Assembly: GCA_020796225.1 (NCBI GenBank)
Contig: CM036753.1
Coordinates: 79,071,441 to 79,135,440, forward strand
Reading direction: 5' to 3'
From: Arion vulgaris
Taxonomy: Eukaryota; Mollusca; Gastropoda; Stylommatophora; Arionidae
DNA length: 64,000 nt
A program made the position numbers and the translations under genes. The notes below the pieces were generated by a model. That model had not been told where the DNA came from. It was given only the letters and a program-made list of their open reading frames with translations, and searched no databases. Shown piece by piece: positions 63,541 through 64,000 of this stretch (its first letter is position 1; each line of letters opens with the position of its first letter).

Positions 63541-64000
63541 AGAACGATCGCAAGAGATTTGTCGTCAAGGTTTGCTCCTCTAGTCTTCTACATAACCATG
63601 CTAACTCACAGAGCAGTGGGGATTTTCTGTCTGTCTGTCTCTTAAATATCTTTTCATATATATATATATATATCCAAATATGTGTGTTGATGCTCTTAAA
63701 TATCTTTTCATATATATATATATATATACAAATATGTGTGTTGATGTCAGTGTATACCACTGTGTTTGGAATAGGAGAGAAAGTTATGGTTTGGATGTTA
63801 TGAAGCCGGAGAAAGAATAAGCAGTAATCATTTAAATTGTTGCTGTCTAGATCATACGTTAGTACGATATGTTGAAACAACGGGTACTCTGCGTTTATTC
63901 AATAAACGAACATCCTTCTTCTTGCCCATTCTTACGATTCGTTTCCCTTTATTCAGTTTTTCTCATCGGTCGGGAGAGATGTGCAGAAATAGTGACTAGG
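63541..64000. other. Unannotated end of the window with (TA)n
   Basis: Two tandem copies of about 62 bp (CTTAAATATCTTTTCATATA, TA run, AAATATGTGTGTTGATG) lie at 63641-63746. The last bases include TCGGTCGGGAGAGATG, similar to a Rep-L segment (inverted at 32060-32080), so another copy may start at the window edge. Confidence 0.45.

Overview
The window is eukaryotic, AT-rich and almost entirely repetitive. I found no exon, RNA gene or operon of a host gene that I can defend. What is coding-like comes from transposable elements: non-LTR retrotransposons (endonuclease, reverse transcriptase and RNase H pieces), a mariner transposase relic, a Helitron Rep/helicase-like relic and several non-autonomous DNA transposons. 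The rest is tRNA-derived SINEs, minisatellite arrays, microsatellites and featureless AT-rich DNA. The mix of many small tRNA-SINE families, RTE-like LINEs, I/Nimb-like RNase H LINEs and abundant minisatellites suggests an invertebrate animal, perhaps a mollusc; this is inference from repeat style, not from a marker gene.

Layout. 1-6.6 kb: LINE 3' ends, SINE-A and SINE-B copies, minisatellites. 6.6-17.7 kb: sparse, with a 69-bp array, a Tc1/mariner-like MITE, SINE-H, two SINE-C copies with perfect 12-bp target duplications, and a SINE-A whose head is tandemly multiplied. 17.77-20.97 kb: a nearly complete 3.2-kb RTE-like LINE between 9-bp target duplications, with a 517-codon reverse transcriptase frame still open. 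21-26.6 kb: LINE pieces, a 78-bp array made from a LINE 3' end, a 226-bp tandem duplication and a 700-bp palindromic element. 26.6-30.2 kb: SINE-D head array, SINE-A with a 25-bp array, LINE pieces. 30.4-33.2 kb: a hAT-like element carrying internal insertions. 33.9-47.4 kb: 33-bp array plus SINE-A, LINE pieces, Helitron relic, RNase H frame, SINE-B with a 50-bp array, composite SINE-G. 47.6-57.7 kb: foldback mariner, hAT MITE, 88-bp array, nested LINEs, SINE-H, SINE-G, 40-bp array and a 30-copy 54-bp array. 57.8-64 kb: SINE-L, GC-rich Rep-L copies, second MITE copy, nested LINE and microsatellites.

The unifying observation is structural: minisatellite arrays repeatedly start or stop at, or are built from, the ends of retroelements (SINE heads at 16.6, 26.8 and 54.0 kb; a LINE 3' end at 21.9 kb; SINE or LINE junctions at 3.6, 27.8, 34.5, 39.9, 46.4 and 55.4 kb). 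A second theme is modular exchange: a core of about 20 nt is shared by several SINEs and the 5' end of the RTE-like LINE, and the SINE-B tail matches the 3' tail of one LINE family, suggesting a SINE/LINE partnership. Family letters (SINE-A, LINE-A and so on) are local labels, not database names. Boundaries without stated duplications are approximate.
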